64,000 nt of DNA from Theropithecus gelada. Taxonomy: Eukaryota; Chordata; Mammalia; Primates; Cercopithecidae. The position numbers and the translations under genes are program-made. The DNA lies in the NCBI RefSeq assembly GCF_003255815.1, contig NC_037673.1, forward strand, positions 86,537,856-86,601,855, in the 5' to 3' direction. Shown here piece by piece: positions 1-11,395 of this stretch (position 1 is the stretch's first letter; each line of letters starts with the position of its first letter). The notes beneath the pieces are model-generated. The model did not search any database, was not told the DNA's origin, and worked only from the letters and a program-made list of their open reading frames with translations.

Positions 1-130
1 TCCGGCACTCCCCAGTGAGATGAACCCAGTACCTCAGTTGAAAATGCAGAAATCACCGGTCTTCTGTGTCGCTCGCGCTGGGAGTTGGAGACTGGAGCTG
101 TTCCTATTCGGCCATCTTGCTCCGCCCCCC
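1..130 (-). mobile_element. L1 (L1PA-type) 5' end, antisense, cut by window edge
   Basis: Read on the minus strand, 130 back to 1 matches the start of the primate L1 5' UTR: a G-rich first few bases, then the YY1-type motif CAAGATGGCCG (109-119 on the plus strand), then the GCTCCAGTCTCCAACTCCCAG stretch and the 'gaggtactgggttcatctcac' segment. Ending at the canonical first L1 base means the element was not 5'-truncated here, so it may be full length to the left of the window. The CTCCAGTCTCCAAC variant suggests an older L1PA subfamily, not L1HS. The L1 is transcribed leftwards, against the host gene. Its target-site duplication cannot be tested because the other end lies outside. Confidence 0.88.
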
Positions 131-1037
131 ATTTTGAGATTTTCATGCACGATTTTATGCAAAGCACAAGTGGATGTTATGTTCCATAAGTAAAAATTTC
201 TAGTTATATCTCTAAAACCATTTTGCTGATAATTTCAGTGTTACCAAAATAAATAAATAAATAATCTAAGTTTGCCTCGGACCCCGTTGTCCTATCTAAA
301 CTCTGGTAATAATAAATATAATTGTGCAGTGTAGCTTCTAAATGGATAAATTATCTTCATTTTCAAGAGAGAATACATGGCTCTTGGGGAAATGTATAGT
401 TTAGAAATAAGAAAACTGTCAGTCACTCAAAAAACAAGATTGTGGAGATGACAAGAGTGGAGCCCTGGGAATCCTCAGATTTGCCTTTAAACAATACCTT
501 CTCTCTTATGGTTCCCAAGGGATGCTGGGGCTGGAAAAGCAAGGCAAACCCATGCTTTGTTATTAGCTCCCTAATTGTGACATGATCCTTCATCCTTTAT
601 TTCCTCTGTTAGGAAGAAAACTCCTCCCAGGAAGAAAACTCCAAATGGAGAGAGAGGGAAGGAAGGAAAGAGCAGAAAGGGAGAGAAGGGAAAGGGGGTG
701 GAGGGAAGAGAGCAGGTGGCTTGGCCTCCTCCTATGCAGGAGCAGCAATGGCCTCTGTGACCTTTTACCATGAGGGGCCAAAGAGGTCAAGAGAAGTCCC
801 TCTGACATGATCAGTCATTGACAGGACACAGTGACTTTGTCATCAGCCCCATGGCCATAAATCCTGATGGCATTCTTCTTTTGAGGTTAAATAGAGGAAG
901 GAAGTAGAAAGGAACCTGGAACTCTCCCTGGAATCCACCAACTAATTTGAAACATAAGCTGGGCATGACTAGATCAGTGATTCCCAAAGTGTGTTCCAGG
1001 GCACATTAGTCCTGTAGCATGACCATATGTCTGTGTA

Positions 1038-1081
<44 letters not shown>

Positions 1082-1134
1082 AAAAAGGAGAAGGGTTTAA
1101 TTTTCGTTGAAGTCTAGAAATGATGGGTTAAACC
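131..1134. other. Intron, mostly unique, with purine-rich tract
   Basis: There is no gene here. A purine-rich low-complexity tract lies at about 641-718, preceded by a short direct repeat (AGGAAGAAAACTCC at about 611 and again at 630). The overlapping short open frames on both strands at 571-808 follow from this composition. Bases 970-1025 resemble part of an old DNA-transposon fragment, but I cannot name it. Confidence 0.6.
1040..1079. repeat. (GT)n microsatellite
   Basis: An uninterrupted GT run of about 20 units. It is likely length-polymorphic and is an alternating purine-pyrimidine tract. Confidence 0.95.
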
Positions 1135-1206
1135 AAATTTACTAAATGCTTTATGTGAATTATTTCAGTTAATCTTGACAACTAACTTTTGTTGCGGATA
1201 CTATTA
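1135..1206 (-). mobile_element. MIR SINE, first part (split by Alu)
   Basis: An AT-rich MIR-like segment (…gtgaattatttcagttaatc…) whose continuation, with the typical 'agatgag…cagagaagttaa' stretch, resumes after the Alu at about 1559-1700. The two halves read as one minus-strand MIR. Confidence 0.55.
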
Positions 1207-1219
1207 TAATCCTTATTTT

Positions 1220-1220
<1 letters not shown>

Positions 1221-1250
<30 letters not shown>

Positions 1251-1558
1251 TTTTATTATTATTTTTTTAGATGGAGTCTCACTCTGTCACCCAGGCTGGA
1301 GTGCAGTGGCATGATCTTGGATCACTGCAACCTCACCTCCGCCTCCCAGGTTCAAGCAATTCTCCTTCCTCAACCTCCCAAGTAGCTGGGACTACAGGCA
1401 CCTGCCACCACGCCCAGCTAATTTTTTTGTATTTTTAGTAGAGACAGGGTTTCACCATGTTGGCCAGGCTAGTCTCAAACTCATGATCTCAGGGGATCTG
1501 CCAGCCTCAGCCTCCCAAAGTGCTGTGATTACAGGGATGAGCCACTGCACCCCACCTG
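1221..1558 (-). mobile_element. Alu, antisense, with TTTA-evolved tail
   Basis: A complete two-arm Alu in minus orientation. The tail side is a (TTTA)n microsatellite (1221-1260). The body starts with 'gatggagtctcactctgtcacccaggctgg' in two parts and ends in 'gagccactgcaccccacc'. The flanks repeat taatccttatttta (1207-1220) and taatctttatttta (1559-1572), a 14-bp target-site duplication with one mismatch. It interrupts a MIR. Confidence 0.95.
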
Positions 1559-1572
1559 TAATCTTTATTTTA

Positions 1573-1700
1573 AAGATGAGTGTTCAGAGAAGTTAAAAAA
1601 TGTATCTAAAGTGACTTTTTTTTTTAAGATGTGGTGCTGGATTCAATAGCCTGATTTCAGAGCCCAGATCCCTTGACTCCATGACTTTCTGTGGCTTTTT
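1573..1700 (-). mobile_element. MIR SINE, second part
   Basis: Continues the MIR interrupted by the Alu: 'aagatgag…cagagaagttaa', then a 'gagcccagatcccttgactccatgac' part, which is the order expected of an antisense MIR. Confidence 0.55.
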
Positions 1701-2022
1701 AAAAATGAACAGATATGTACCCTTAACTTCTGTGAGATGTATGTAGTGTGCATCTCTCAAATTTATTTGGCCATAACCTTTTTTTGCAGCTTTCTGAACT
1801 TTACACGAGGCGAATGTTCCGGGGAACCGACTGTGTGAAGCAGTGGGTTAGATTTAATCGGATGTTGTACTCAAACAAAACTTAAGTTTGGCAAACCAAA
1901 AATCTGATGTTGCCAGCATCCAGATACAAAGAGCTAGTATAAAGTAGTGATGTGATACATTCTGAATGTAGAAATATCTGCACTGAAACTGTCTGAGTTA
2001 CCTCTTCTCATTTCTCTTCCAG

Positions 2023-2180
2023 GTGTTTTATTCCAAACGTCTATGCTGCTTTGTTCACTGCAGCGCTTGTTCCTTTGATGTGCCTTGTGGTGGTGTTCGT
2101 GGTGTTCATCCATGCCTACCAGGTGAAGCCACAGTGGAAAACATATGACGATGTCTTCAGAGGAAGGACAAATGCTGCAG
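2023..2180 (+). CDS. ADGRV1: ADGRV1 internal exon, TM5 region of the 7TM domain
   Basis: This is an internal exon of 158 bp. The acceptor is pyrimidine-rich (cctcttctcatttctcttccag, two parts) and ends at 2022. The donor is AATGCTGCAG|gtttga, with a weak intron side. Base 2023 completes a codon from the previous exon; 52 codons follow from 2024, and base 2180 begins a codon finished by the next exon. The peptide begins [10 protein letters not shown], runs through a hydrophobic helix (about residues 7-30, with [13 protein letters not shown] at its end) and continues [12 protein letters not shown] into the third intracellular loop. Adhesion GPCR VII (ADGRV1/VLGR1) carries this TM5 and loop sequence. 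The protein is a giant stereocilia-link receptor of the USH2 complex at the hair-cell membrane and photoreceptor. The family call is from memory; phase agreement with 30311-30432 supports it. The frame stays open past the donor to a TAG at 2312. Confidence 0.88.
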
Positions 2181-3262
2181 GTTTGAAAGGAACTATATTT
2201 ATACTTTGGAGATTGAAACGCTTTAATGGTGGGAAAATGTCACTGCATTTTTTTTATCAAGAAGAGGGAAGTTCGGCTCAGCTTTCAGCTCTGAAGCCAC
2301 AAGTTAAGCTCTAGCTCTCCAGTTTCTCCTGCTTCTTGGTACCTCTGATGTGTCTCTTTCTCCAGGGCTCTGTAGGTTTTATTGCTCATTCCAATTTTGT
2401 CCTTAAGATATTGATAGCCAAGTAAATGAGTCACAGCCTTGGGAGCCACTTCCCAAGCCTGCCTTAAGTGAACCAATAATGACTTGTGTTCTCCCTGTGA
2501 AATCTGTTCATTTCTCTCCGATTCTGAGACTTCTGCACAGTCGAACAAACATCCACAGTGCTCATGAGTGTGCATGCGGAGGTCTGGTTGTGCTGACAGA
2601 TGTTTAAAAACATGTAATCAGACAGCTACATAAGTGGCTACACATGTCTGGTTACTTAAGAATGCAAGTCTTTCTAGTTCAAATTGGCTTTCACTGCAGC
2701 TCATTTTTTCCCTTTGAATCATACCTAACAGAGATTTTTATGATCTGATTCTTTTAATTATTGTTTTTAGATTACAGGCCCTCAGGAATTTTCTTAACTA
2801 GAAGCAATAGGCTCACACCTGCATACAGAAAATGCTCTGTAAAATGTTATGTGAGTGACTGGGATATTAGGGAGCAGCTTAAGAACTGGGAGTAGAGGAT
2901 CCCTCTCGGGCCAGTGAGGAAGAGAAGTCTCCTTTTTTCTAAAGTTTTACAAGTCTAAAGTCAAATGAATGACAGTCTTAGAGGAGTTCTTCACATTTTA
3001 AGTGCTTGTCAAAGTTTAAGCAAGTAGCATATATGATGTCTCTAGACTAGTGTCTAATACATTATTAGGGGCTCAGTAGCTACAGGGTGTCACTCTAATG
3101 TAATGCAGTTCTAGTTCCTGAACTTGATCAGTTAATATGCAAAAGGATTTTCCTTGTAGTATAAAGAAAAGACACTCATTTGTATTACTTTGTGGGATAC
3201 TTTGTAGGATAGCAGTATCTAGCCAGCTCTTTTCTATTCTTTCTCATTTAGCATGCAATCCT
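2181..3262. other. Intron start, unique sequence
   Basis: The donor-side frame continues open for 44 codons to the stop at 2312. Beyond that I see ordinary unique intron with no repeat or coding signal I can name. Confidence 0.6.
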
Positions 3263-3275
3263 TGTGTTGGCAGAA

Positions 3276-3585
<310 letters not shown>

Positions 3586-3682
3586 TAAGGTTATGATTAA
3601 TCTTGACTCCTTTAATAAAAAATATTCAATGTATAAATTCTACTTTTTCATAGGACACAGAATTTATCTAGAAGCTATGCTT

Positions 3683-4765
3683 GTTTTTTTCAGTTTTAAT
3701 ACTCTTTTTTTTAATTACTTTTTTTAAAAATTTAACTTCTTTCTTTTTACATTTATTTTAGGTTGAGGGGTACATGTGCATGTTTATTGTGTAGATAAAT
3801 TGCATGTCACCTCATGGGGGTTTGATGTACAGATTATTTCACCACCCAGGTAATACACATAATATCCAATAGGTAATTTTTCAGTCCTCACCCTCCTCTT
3901 TCCCTGTACCCTCAAGTAGGCCCCAGTGTCTCTTATTCCCATCTTTGTGTCTATATGTACTCAATATTTACCCCCACTTATAAGTGAGAACATGTGGTAT
4001 TTGGTTTTCTGTTCCTCTGTTAGTTCACTTAGGATAACAGCCTCCAGCTCCATCTGTGTTGCTGCAAAGGAGATGATCTCAGCTTTTTATGGCTGCATAG
4101 TATTCCATGGTGTATATGTACATTTTCTTTATCCAGTCTGCCACTGATGGGTATTTAGGTTGATTTCATGTCTTTGCTATTGTGAATAGTGATGTGATTA
4201 ACATGTGTGCATGTGTCTTCATGGTACAACAATTTCTATTCCTTTGGGTACATGCCCAATAATGGGATTGCTGGGTCGACTAGTAATTCTGCTTTGAGTT
4301 CTTTGAGAAATAGCCAAGCTGCATTTCACAATGGCTGAACTAATTTACATTCCTACCAACAATGTATAAGCATTCCCTTTTCTCTACAGCCTCGCCAGCA
4401 TCTGTTATTTTTTAACTTTTTAATGATAGCCATTCTGACTGGTGTGAAGTGGTATCTCATTGTGGTTTTGATTTGCATTTCTCTAATGATTAGCAATGTT
4501 GAGCATTTTCATGTGCTTGTTGGCTTCTTCATGGCACATATGTCTTCTTTTGAAAAGTGTCTGTTCATGTATTTTGCCCACTTTTTAATGGTCTTGTTTG
4601 GGTTGCCTGTTAATTTGTTTAGGTTCCTCAAAGATTCTGAATATTAGACCATTGTGAGATGCATAGTTTGCAAAAATTTTCTCCCATTCTGTAGGTTGCC
4701 TATTTACTATGTTGATAGTTTCTTTTGCTGTGCAGGAGCTCTTTAGTTTAATTAGGTCCCATTTC
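3683..4765 (-). mobile_element. L1 3' end (3' UTR plus end of ORF2), 5'-truncated
   Basis: On the minus strand this is the 3' end of a LINE-1. The L1 3' UTR signature 'ggggtacatgtgcatgttta' (3767 on) is followed by reverse-complemented ORF2 C-terminal sequence up to 'ctctttagtttaattaggtc'. It is broken by stops in all frames. Flanking copies of agaagctatgctt (3670-3682 and 4766-4778) are a perfect 13-bp target-site duplication, and the right flank read on the minus strand is TT/AAAAGC, a canonical L1 endonuclease cut site. The subfamily looks older than L1PA. Confidence 0.9.
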
Positions 4766-4778
4766 AGAAGCTATGCTT

Positions 4779-5839
4779 TTAATAAACTTGGGATTCATCT
4801 TATTAAAATGTACATTCTTTTTGGGGGAGAATGGTCGTTTGTTTTTTCCTCTAAGTGACAAGATTTGTTGTTTTATATGTAATGTAAAAGTGCCAGTGCT
4901 TGCATGTTTTCAATAATGCTAACATAAGATAGGGGCCTAACATAGTGAGTTAATTCTTTGAATGCCTAAATCACCCCATGCACCTCTTGAATATGTTTCA
5001 TTACTGATATAGTAGATAAAACAGTACCCTGATTATCGGAAAAAGATAGCCCTCAGGCATTGAATATAAGGCAAAAGTTCCAGCACAGTTGTATCTTAAC
5101 AAGGGAACCCTCTCTTACATAAAATGTGAATAGAAGCATTGCCCTATTGTTGTGTTACAAATAAAAAAGTATAATATTTCTAATTCCCCTATTCCCATGG
5201 CAATTCATTCTAATAGTCATTATACTTGGACTTTTGCCACAGTTTTCTGATTAATATCTCTGGTTCTACTCTTTTTATTCTCCATTTCATTATCTCAGAT
5301 GTCTACATTTTAAAAATATAAAGTGGATTTCCTCATTCTCCAGCATTTCAGTCAAGGTTTCTCTCGTTGTCCCCAAAAAAAGTCCAGTCCCTTTAGCTTA
5401 CAAGAGTTTCCACAGTCCAACCCGGGACCATGTTTCCATTCCCAAATTAGTTACTATTATCCTGCATTCTGGCATGCCAATCTATTTACTTTTTCCTAAA
5501 TTTGCCTGACTTTGCCATCTTTGCTCATGTAAAGAAATCTCTACTTTCAGCTCCTCCCCATTAGTTGATAAAACCCATGTGCTCAATAAGTGATATGGGA
5601 AAATGTAGATGAGTGAGAGACCGGTGCAAGGGGCTTATCACCCTCCTGTATTCTTTATTAGCTCTACAAAGCTTTCCAAAATAACTTCAGAATCTAAGCA
5701 ACAGTGATGTGCTTGACAATCACAAGTTAATTCTCCTAGACATCCCTTTACTTCTTTACAGAAATTCTAGAAACTTTCAATATTCTCGCTCTTTTGTGAA
5801 GCTTTACGAATTGCCTCTTTACAGAATCACACCAAATAA
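4779..5839. other. Intron, unique
   Basis: I see nothing recognisable here beyond AT-rich intron. Confidence 0.5.
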
Positions 5840-6080
5840 GAATTACTCATTTCCTTCTCTATGCCTTTAAAGTACTTGTCCCTTTAGTCATTGTAGCACT
5901 TATCTTAGAATGGAGTGGTCATTTGTTTTGGTGTGTGTGGGTTGGTGGATTTCCTTAAAAAATTATTAATTCCTTGAGGGCAGGAACCATTTAGTATTCA
6001 TCTCTGTATCCCCAGGGCCTTACAGAGTGCTCAGTGGATAGCAGGAGCATAATTAATATTTATTAATTAAATGAATAAAT
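5840..6080 (+). mobile_element. L2 LINE 3' end
   Basis: This matches the L2 3' tail pattern: 'gtagcacttatc', then 'attccttgagggcaggaacc', 'tctgtatccccagggcctta', 'gagtgctcagtgga' and a closing run of (T/A)-rich aataaat repeats. It is old and diverged. Confidence 0.65.
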
Positions 6081-6477
6081 TAATAATCATCAATGTACCA
6101 CAAAATTCTATAATTGTATAAATGGATACCCAAGCTAAAGATAGCATTAAGAAGGAGAGAAACTGTAATATTATCAAAGTAGAAATTAAATGATTTAATT
6201 CTCTGATTTGTTTGTAAATATTCCTCAAAAGTTATTATTATTAGGACTATTTTTATAAGAAATATTTTTTAAAGTTATATAATCCCAAATTCTCTGTAAT
6301 TCCCAATTCAATTAAATTCCCAGTTCCAAAACTCTATAATTCCCAAAACTCATGTTCAGCTTTGCTCCCAACCTGATCTTTTGTGTTTTTATTTTCAACA
6401 TACTATAACTCAACCTCTACTTGAATATGCTCCACTTAACTCAAATTCAAAATTTCTTTTTTTTCTTTTCCAGATAA

Positions 6478-6612
6478 TTCTTTTCTTTTTTTGTAATTAT
6501 ACTTTAAGTTCTAGGGTACATGTGCACAACGTGCAGGTTTGTTACATAGGTATACATGTGCCATGTTGGTTTACTGCACCTATCAACTCGTCATTTACAT
6601 GAGGTATTTCTT
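6478..6612 (-). mobile_element. Short L1PA 3' end, antisense
   Basis: A severely 5'-truncated L1. A poly-T-rich left end is followed by 'atactttaagttctagggta', 'catgtgcacaacgtgcaggt' and 'tacatgtgccatgttggt', the standard 3' UTR of L1PA elements on the minus strand. About 130 bases remain. I could not see a clear target-site duplication. Confidence 0.85.
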
Positions 6613-8003
6613 CTATTTACTCTACCATGGAGCAGTTGACACTCTCTGTGAATCTTTTTGCTAAAATTCTCTTGTGTTAACCTGTTAAATATCCAGTTAA
6701 GATGGTACTATAAATTCACGTTTTGCCCTCTGCCTTACTCTATATACAGAATAGCCAAAGAATAATATATAACAAAAGAATGTTAAAAGTACCATGAGCA
6801 TCTCTATAGAACAGAAATAAAGCAGAAACACCAAATGTACCGGTAGAATAGGCCAAAACCATAGACCTGATATATTCTGGGGTCCAGAAGCAGGTAGACG
6901 CAGGACGTCTTGCTGGGCTCAAAATCTTCCACGATTTCTGTAGAACTGAGCTCCAAGCTAATCACTCTCTTTGTGGATTAAATGTGCCTGACCACAGGAG
7001 CAACTTTGCATCACATTTGTTCACTGGTTGTAATGAATACAAGTAACCATCCCTTACACCGTGTATTTTGAATGACTTTTTTGTTCCCAACATCCCTTCA
7101 TTTCAAACAGAGTTCAGATAAACTCAGTGAAACCCAAAGGAATGGGGAGAACAAAGAATAAGCACCTCATAAATGGAATACACTCAGTGCTATAGATGCC
7201 CACCATCAACCCCTTCCCTCCCTAAGCATGGCCTGGGACAGGACAACTTGACTTTTTGTGGCCCATTGACTGCCATGGACCAAATTGTTGAAGGTCAGTG
7301 ACTCCTAATGAGAATCACTTGCCTCCTCCTCCCTTCAGTGGGTGGATGTGCAGTGAGAATGAGTTTTGATAAAGGTATGTCCCTGAACTAAATTTCAGTG
7401 TCTCAAACAGCATTTTAAACAAAGCCTGTAATTTTCGGGCTTGGTTTTGATCTCTGGCAATGATAAGCTTGTCTCTCTTTTTAGGCTCATTAGAATTTAC
7501 TGACTCCTTTCTGATTCATGATTCAGTTCTTATATGAGGAATGATTCATAGATCAGGAGAGGAAAATTCATTTCAATCAACAAAGGAAGTAGATGATTAC
7601 AAATCCCTTTCTTCTAAAAATCCCACACATAGGTTTCAATATGATATATGAAAATGGAAATGTGGCTTGATCCAACTAGTCATGTAATGTGAACCTGAGA
7701 CATTTAGAATCTCTTGATACTGTAATGGCCACATCTCTTACATGGGAGCCTTATTTGAGGATGAATGCTTCCATTTCTTCAACCTTAGAGTGAACAACAA
7801 TAGTAATATAAATCAATATTTTATTATTATTATAAAAATTATTGAAAACTTTTTATAGTGAATATTGTAAATGCTCATGCCTTACATCCTAAAGTTGAAT
7901 GCCTTTTTTACTCTTGTCATTTTTAAAATTTCAAATAGAGTTCAAAGGAAATGAAATCCAAAGGAAAAAGAGGGAAAGGAAAGAGCTCCTGGTAAATAAA
8001 CTG
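6613..8003. other. Intron, unique
   Basis: No repeat or gene that I can name. Bases 7800-7860 are very AT-rich. Confidence 0.5.
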
Positions 8004-8528
8004 TGTTGCAGTCTCCAAAGATGGCTGCCATCAGTTACTTTTCTCCTTTTATGTAGGTGCTACTCCTCACATCAAAGGATGGAGACTGCTTCTCATCCTT
8101 TTACATCTGGGCTGGCTTTGGACTTGCTTAGACCAATGTAATGTGATGGAAGTGGTGCTTTTTCATAATGGGCCGAGACTTTAAGATGAATGGCAGTTGT
8201 GGATTCCTTCCTCTTGGAAGCCAGCCACCAACTAAGTTCAGTTACCCAGAGACCACCACGGTGGTAGAAACCCCAGACTGGCCATGTGGAGCAGACATGT
8301 GCAAAGGGAGGTTCAGCCAGCCTCCAGTTGTGTCAGGCAAACCAACTCTGATTCCGGAAATGGACATGTGAGTGAAGAAGATTTCTTGTAGGTTCCATCC
8401 CCAATGCACACTGTACACAGAGTTGAAAATCTTCCTATCCCAGATTGCAGAATTGGGAGAAATAGTACATTATTTTAAGTCACCAAGTTTGGTGCTAGCT
8501 TATTATGAAGCAATCAATAGCTGAAACA
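8004..8528 (+). mobile_element. MaLR (MLT1-type) solo LTR, sense
   Basis: An ancient ERVL-MaLR LTR. The start 'tctccaaagatggctgcc' (8011 on), the central 'gggctggctttggacttgct' and 'gaccaatgtaatgtgatgga' blocks and the 3' end 'ttttaagtcaccaagtttgg…caatcaatagctgaaaca' are MLT1 landmarks. There are no internal retroviral genes, so it is a solo LTR. Duplicated flanks have decayed. A short open frame across it has no known counterpart. Confidence 0.75.
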
Positions 8529-9625
8529 TTCTGGTGTTTCAGTATTCTCATTATTCTCACATCAAACTTGTAAGTATATCATTGTCCTTTTAAATGTTAC
8601 TGCTTGCAGAAACCTTCAGGATTTATAAATAAAAATGGAAAAACATGATATGATTTTTTTTTCCTGAAGCAGAATTGGGGCTTCTGCTAAAGTAAAGTAA
8701 AAGTGATCTTACCCAGTAACAGTACGTACTTGAATAGGATCCAGAATGACCAACATAACAGGTTTCACATGTCCTTGGCAGTTAGATGCCTGTTTGAAGT
8801 CTACTCCCAGTTCCATTTCTGAAAATAACATTTTAAAAAAACAATGCCTTGGGGCCTAAGGAAAACCCTAGCTTCTCGCTCGACCATGAACAGACACTCC
8901 CACTCAATCTTGAAAAAATCTTTGTGAAGCACAGTTCACTCTTCCCACATTTTGCCAATAGTGGTGGGGGAAATCCCACATATTAAAAACATATACATAT
9001 GGATGCCCATTCTCTGCTTAGGTTTTTTACCTCATTCCTCAAAGATTCATGTCGGAAATCTCTCTGCCTAGAAGATGATGTGTAGTCATTCAGCATTTGT
9101 TTTCTTCATTATTGTTTCTGAAAACACTTGGGATTTGATATTGCTCATGAAAAACTCCTAGAACAATAACATCAGGAGTTTCCTAAGGCTTTACATATTG
9201 ACATGAAAAGTAAAAAGGAAAATCATACTTTGGAGAGAAGGCTTAAATTTCTGTTGAAACACCCCTGATTTACACGTGTCACCAAAAAGGAAAAGGGGCT
9301 GACCCCTTGCGGCAGACCTGGACCTTTCTAGAACTCAGGTTTCCTGGATTTCTTACTTTAGTGCCTTTTACCAGTCTCAATTGAAGATGGATGAGGACAA
9401 AGGTAATCCCCAACTCAGGCTATTTCAGTACTAAACTATTATGTTTAATTGACATCTTTTTTCTAGGTGGACAGAGGGCATAGAGCATGGATATGGGACG
9501 GGGGTGAGAGAAAGAGTAAAGGGCTGGCACTGCATGTAAGTGGCAGGTGCGCATCTCCCTTTGCACCTTGGTGATCCACATCATGGTTGTTGTCATCATC
9601 ATTACTGCCACCCATTAAGATTCAC
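8529..9625. other. Intron, unique
   Basis: No recognised element or gene. Confidence 0.5.
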
Positions 9626-9680
9626 CATTCACCATTCATCAGGCACTGTGTTAAGAATTTCACGTATATTATCTCAATTT
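9626..9680 (-). mobile_element. MIR SINE, first part (split by L1)
   Basis: 'aggcactgtgttaagaattt' followed by 'cacgtatattatctcaattt' is an antisense MIR that continues at 9909 after the L1 insertion. Confidence 0.65.
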
Positions 9681-9908
9681 AATATATACTTATGGACATA
9701 ATATCTGTACATATTTATGGTGTACATGTGATATTCTGTGACACACATAGAATGTGTAATGATCATGTCAGGGTACTTGGGATGTCCATCACCTTGAATA
9801 TTTATCATTTCAATGTGTTGGGGACATTTCAAGTTATCTCTTCTAGCTGTTTTGAAATATACAGTACATGTTGTTAACTATAGTCAACCTAGTTTGCTAT
9901 CAAACATT
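9681..9908 (-). mobile_element. L1 (L1M-type) 3' UTR fragment, antisense
   Basis: An L1 3' UTR of the older type ('catatttatggtgtacatgt', 'tcatgtcagggtacttggga', 'gttgttaactatagtcaacc'). Exact copies of ttatctcaattt flank it (9669-9680 and 9909-9920), a 12-bp target-site duplication. The host sequence on both sides is one MIR. Confidence 0.9.
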
Positions 9909-9920
9909 TTATCTCAATTT

Positions 9921-10085
9921 TTACATGAAGCCTATGAAGCAGGTATGATTTCCTCTAGTCAGACAAGAAAATCAAGGAAATGAGAGGCTTAGAAACGCTT
10001 TCACATTTACAAAGCTGTTAAATTGTGGGATTAGAATCGCCAGTTGATTCACAGGCTCTCCAGAGCTGCCATTGTTGTTAACACC
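9921..10085 (-). mobile_element. MIR SINE, second part
   Basis: 'tttacatgaagcctatgaag', 'agaggcttagaaacgctttc' and 'acaggctctccagagctgcc' follow the antisense MIR order, continuing 9626-9680. Confidence 0.65.
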
Positions 10086-10224
10086 AATACTTTTGCCCTT
10101 ACCATTTTGTTTTCAAAACTCTTCTTGGTAATAGTGACATGTAAACATTAAATATTAAACTTAAAGAACTCTAATTTCATAAAAGTAGTATTAGACTTCA
10201 CACCCAGCTCCACCCCACCCTGCA

Positions 10225-10241
10225 AAAAAAAAAAAAAAAAC
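10225..10241. repeat. Poly-A tract
   Basis: A run of about 17 A after a C-rich stretch, with no recognisable SINE or LINE body attached. Confidence 0.8.
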
Positions 10242-10354
10242 TTGAAGGTATCAGGGTTGGAAAATTAATCCTTCATCTTCTACTTAATCTTCTGATTTCC
10301 AAGAAAGATTGCCCCTCTTTATGGTGTACCAAAACATCCCTACTTTTCTTCACT

Positions 10355-10490
10355 ATTCTCATATGTAATACAAGTATAATAACATTATTTAATTTTGTAG
10401 GGTTGTGTGAAAGATAAAATTTTAATTCATATAAATATTTAGTATAGTCCCTGAAACATACTAAGCACTCAATATGTGTTAGTATTTTTA
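10355..10490 (+). mobile_element. MIR SINE 3' part
   Basis: 'tagggttgtgtgaaagataa', 'tagtccctgaaacatactaa' and 'gcactcaatatgtgttagta' correspond to the 3' half of sense MIR. Confidence 0.55.
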
Positions 10491-10616
10491 TTAGTATAGG
10501 AACCCTTTCAATATGTAATTGGTGCAGAATACAGTCAGATATATAACTCCTTTCTCCTGTATACTTCACCGGTATCTCTCAAATGTTCCCCTCCCTTTCT
10601 TCATGATTTTGCCTGG

Positions 10617-10953
10617 TGTATTCGCTCAGGCTGCCATACAAAATACCATAGACTGGGTGTCCTAAACAACAGACATTTATTTGTCACAGTTCCAGAGACT
10701 GAAAGTCCAAGATCAAGGCATCAGCTGATTCAGGTCCTGGCGAGGCTTGCATGGATATTTTGCTGTCTCCTCTCTTGGGTGAGAGAGAGCCCTCTCATGT
10801 CTCTTCTTATAAGGACACTAATTCCATCATGGGGGCTCCACCTTCATGAGATTATCACCTTCTGAAGGCCCCATCTCCAAATACTATTGCATTGGGAGTT
10901 CGGGCTTCAACATACAAATTTGGGGGGTGGAGGAAACAATTCAGTCTGTAGCA
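10617..10953 (-). mobile_element. MaLR (MLT1-type) solo LTR, antisense
   Basis: A TG…CA-bounded element starting 'tgtattcgctcaggctgcca' with 'cagttccagagactgaaagt', 'ccaagatcaaggcatcagct', 'ataaggacactaattccatc', 'catgagattatcacc' and 'ggcttcaacatacaaatttg'. This is the reverse complement of an MLT1 LTR. No proviral interior is present. Confidence 0.85.
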
Positions 10954-11131
10954 TCTTAGTGATGTCTCCCATCATCTCATCCTTAGACTATTACAGCTAT
11001 CTTGAGACTGATATTGCTCAGTTCTCATCTATCCCCATTCCACACTGAAGCATTCTAAAAAGCAAAATTGACTATGTCATAAAATCATCCAATGACAATC
11101 ATTAGACTATAGAATAAAAGGAAAAATTCAG

Positions 11132-11395
<264 letters not shown>

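Noticed and set aside
571..808. Overlapping short open frames on both strands
   Set aside because: They come from a purine-rich low-complexity tract, show no splice sites or family resemblance, and encode repetitive Lys/Glu/Arg or Pro/Ser/Leu.
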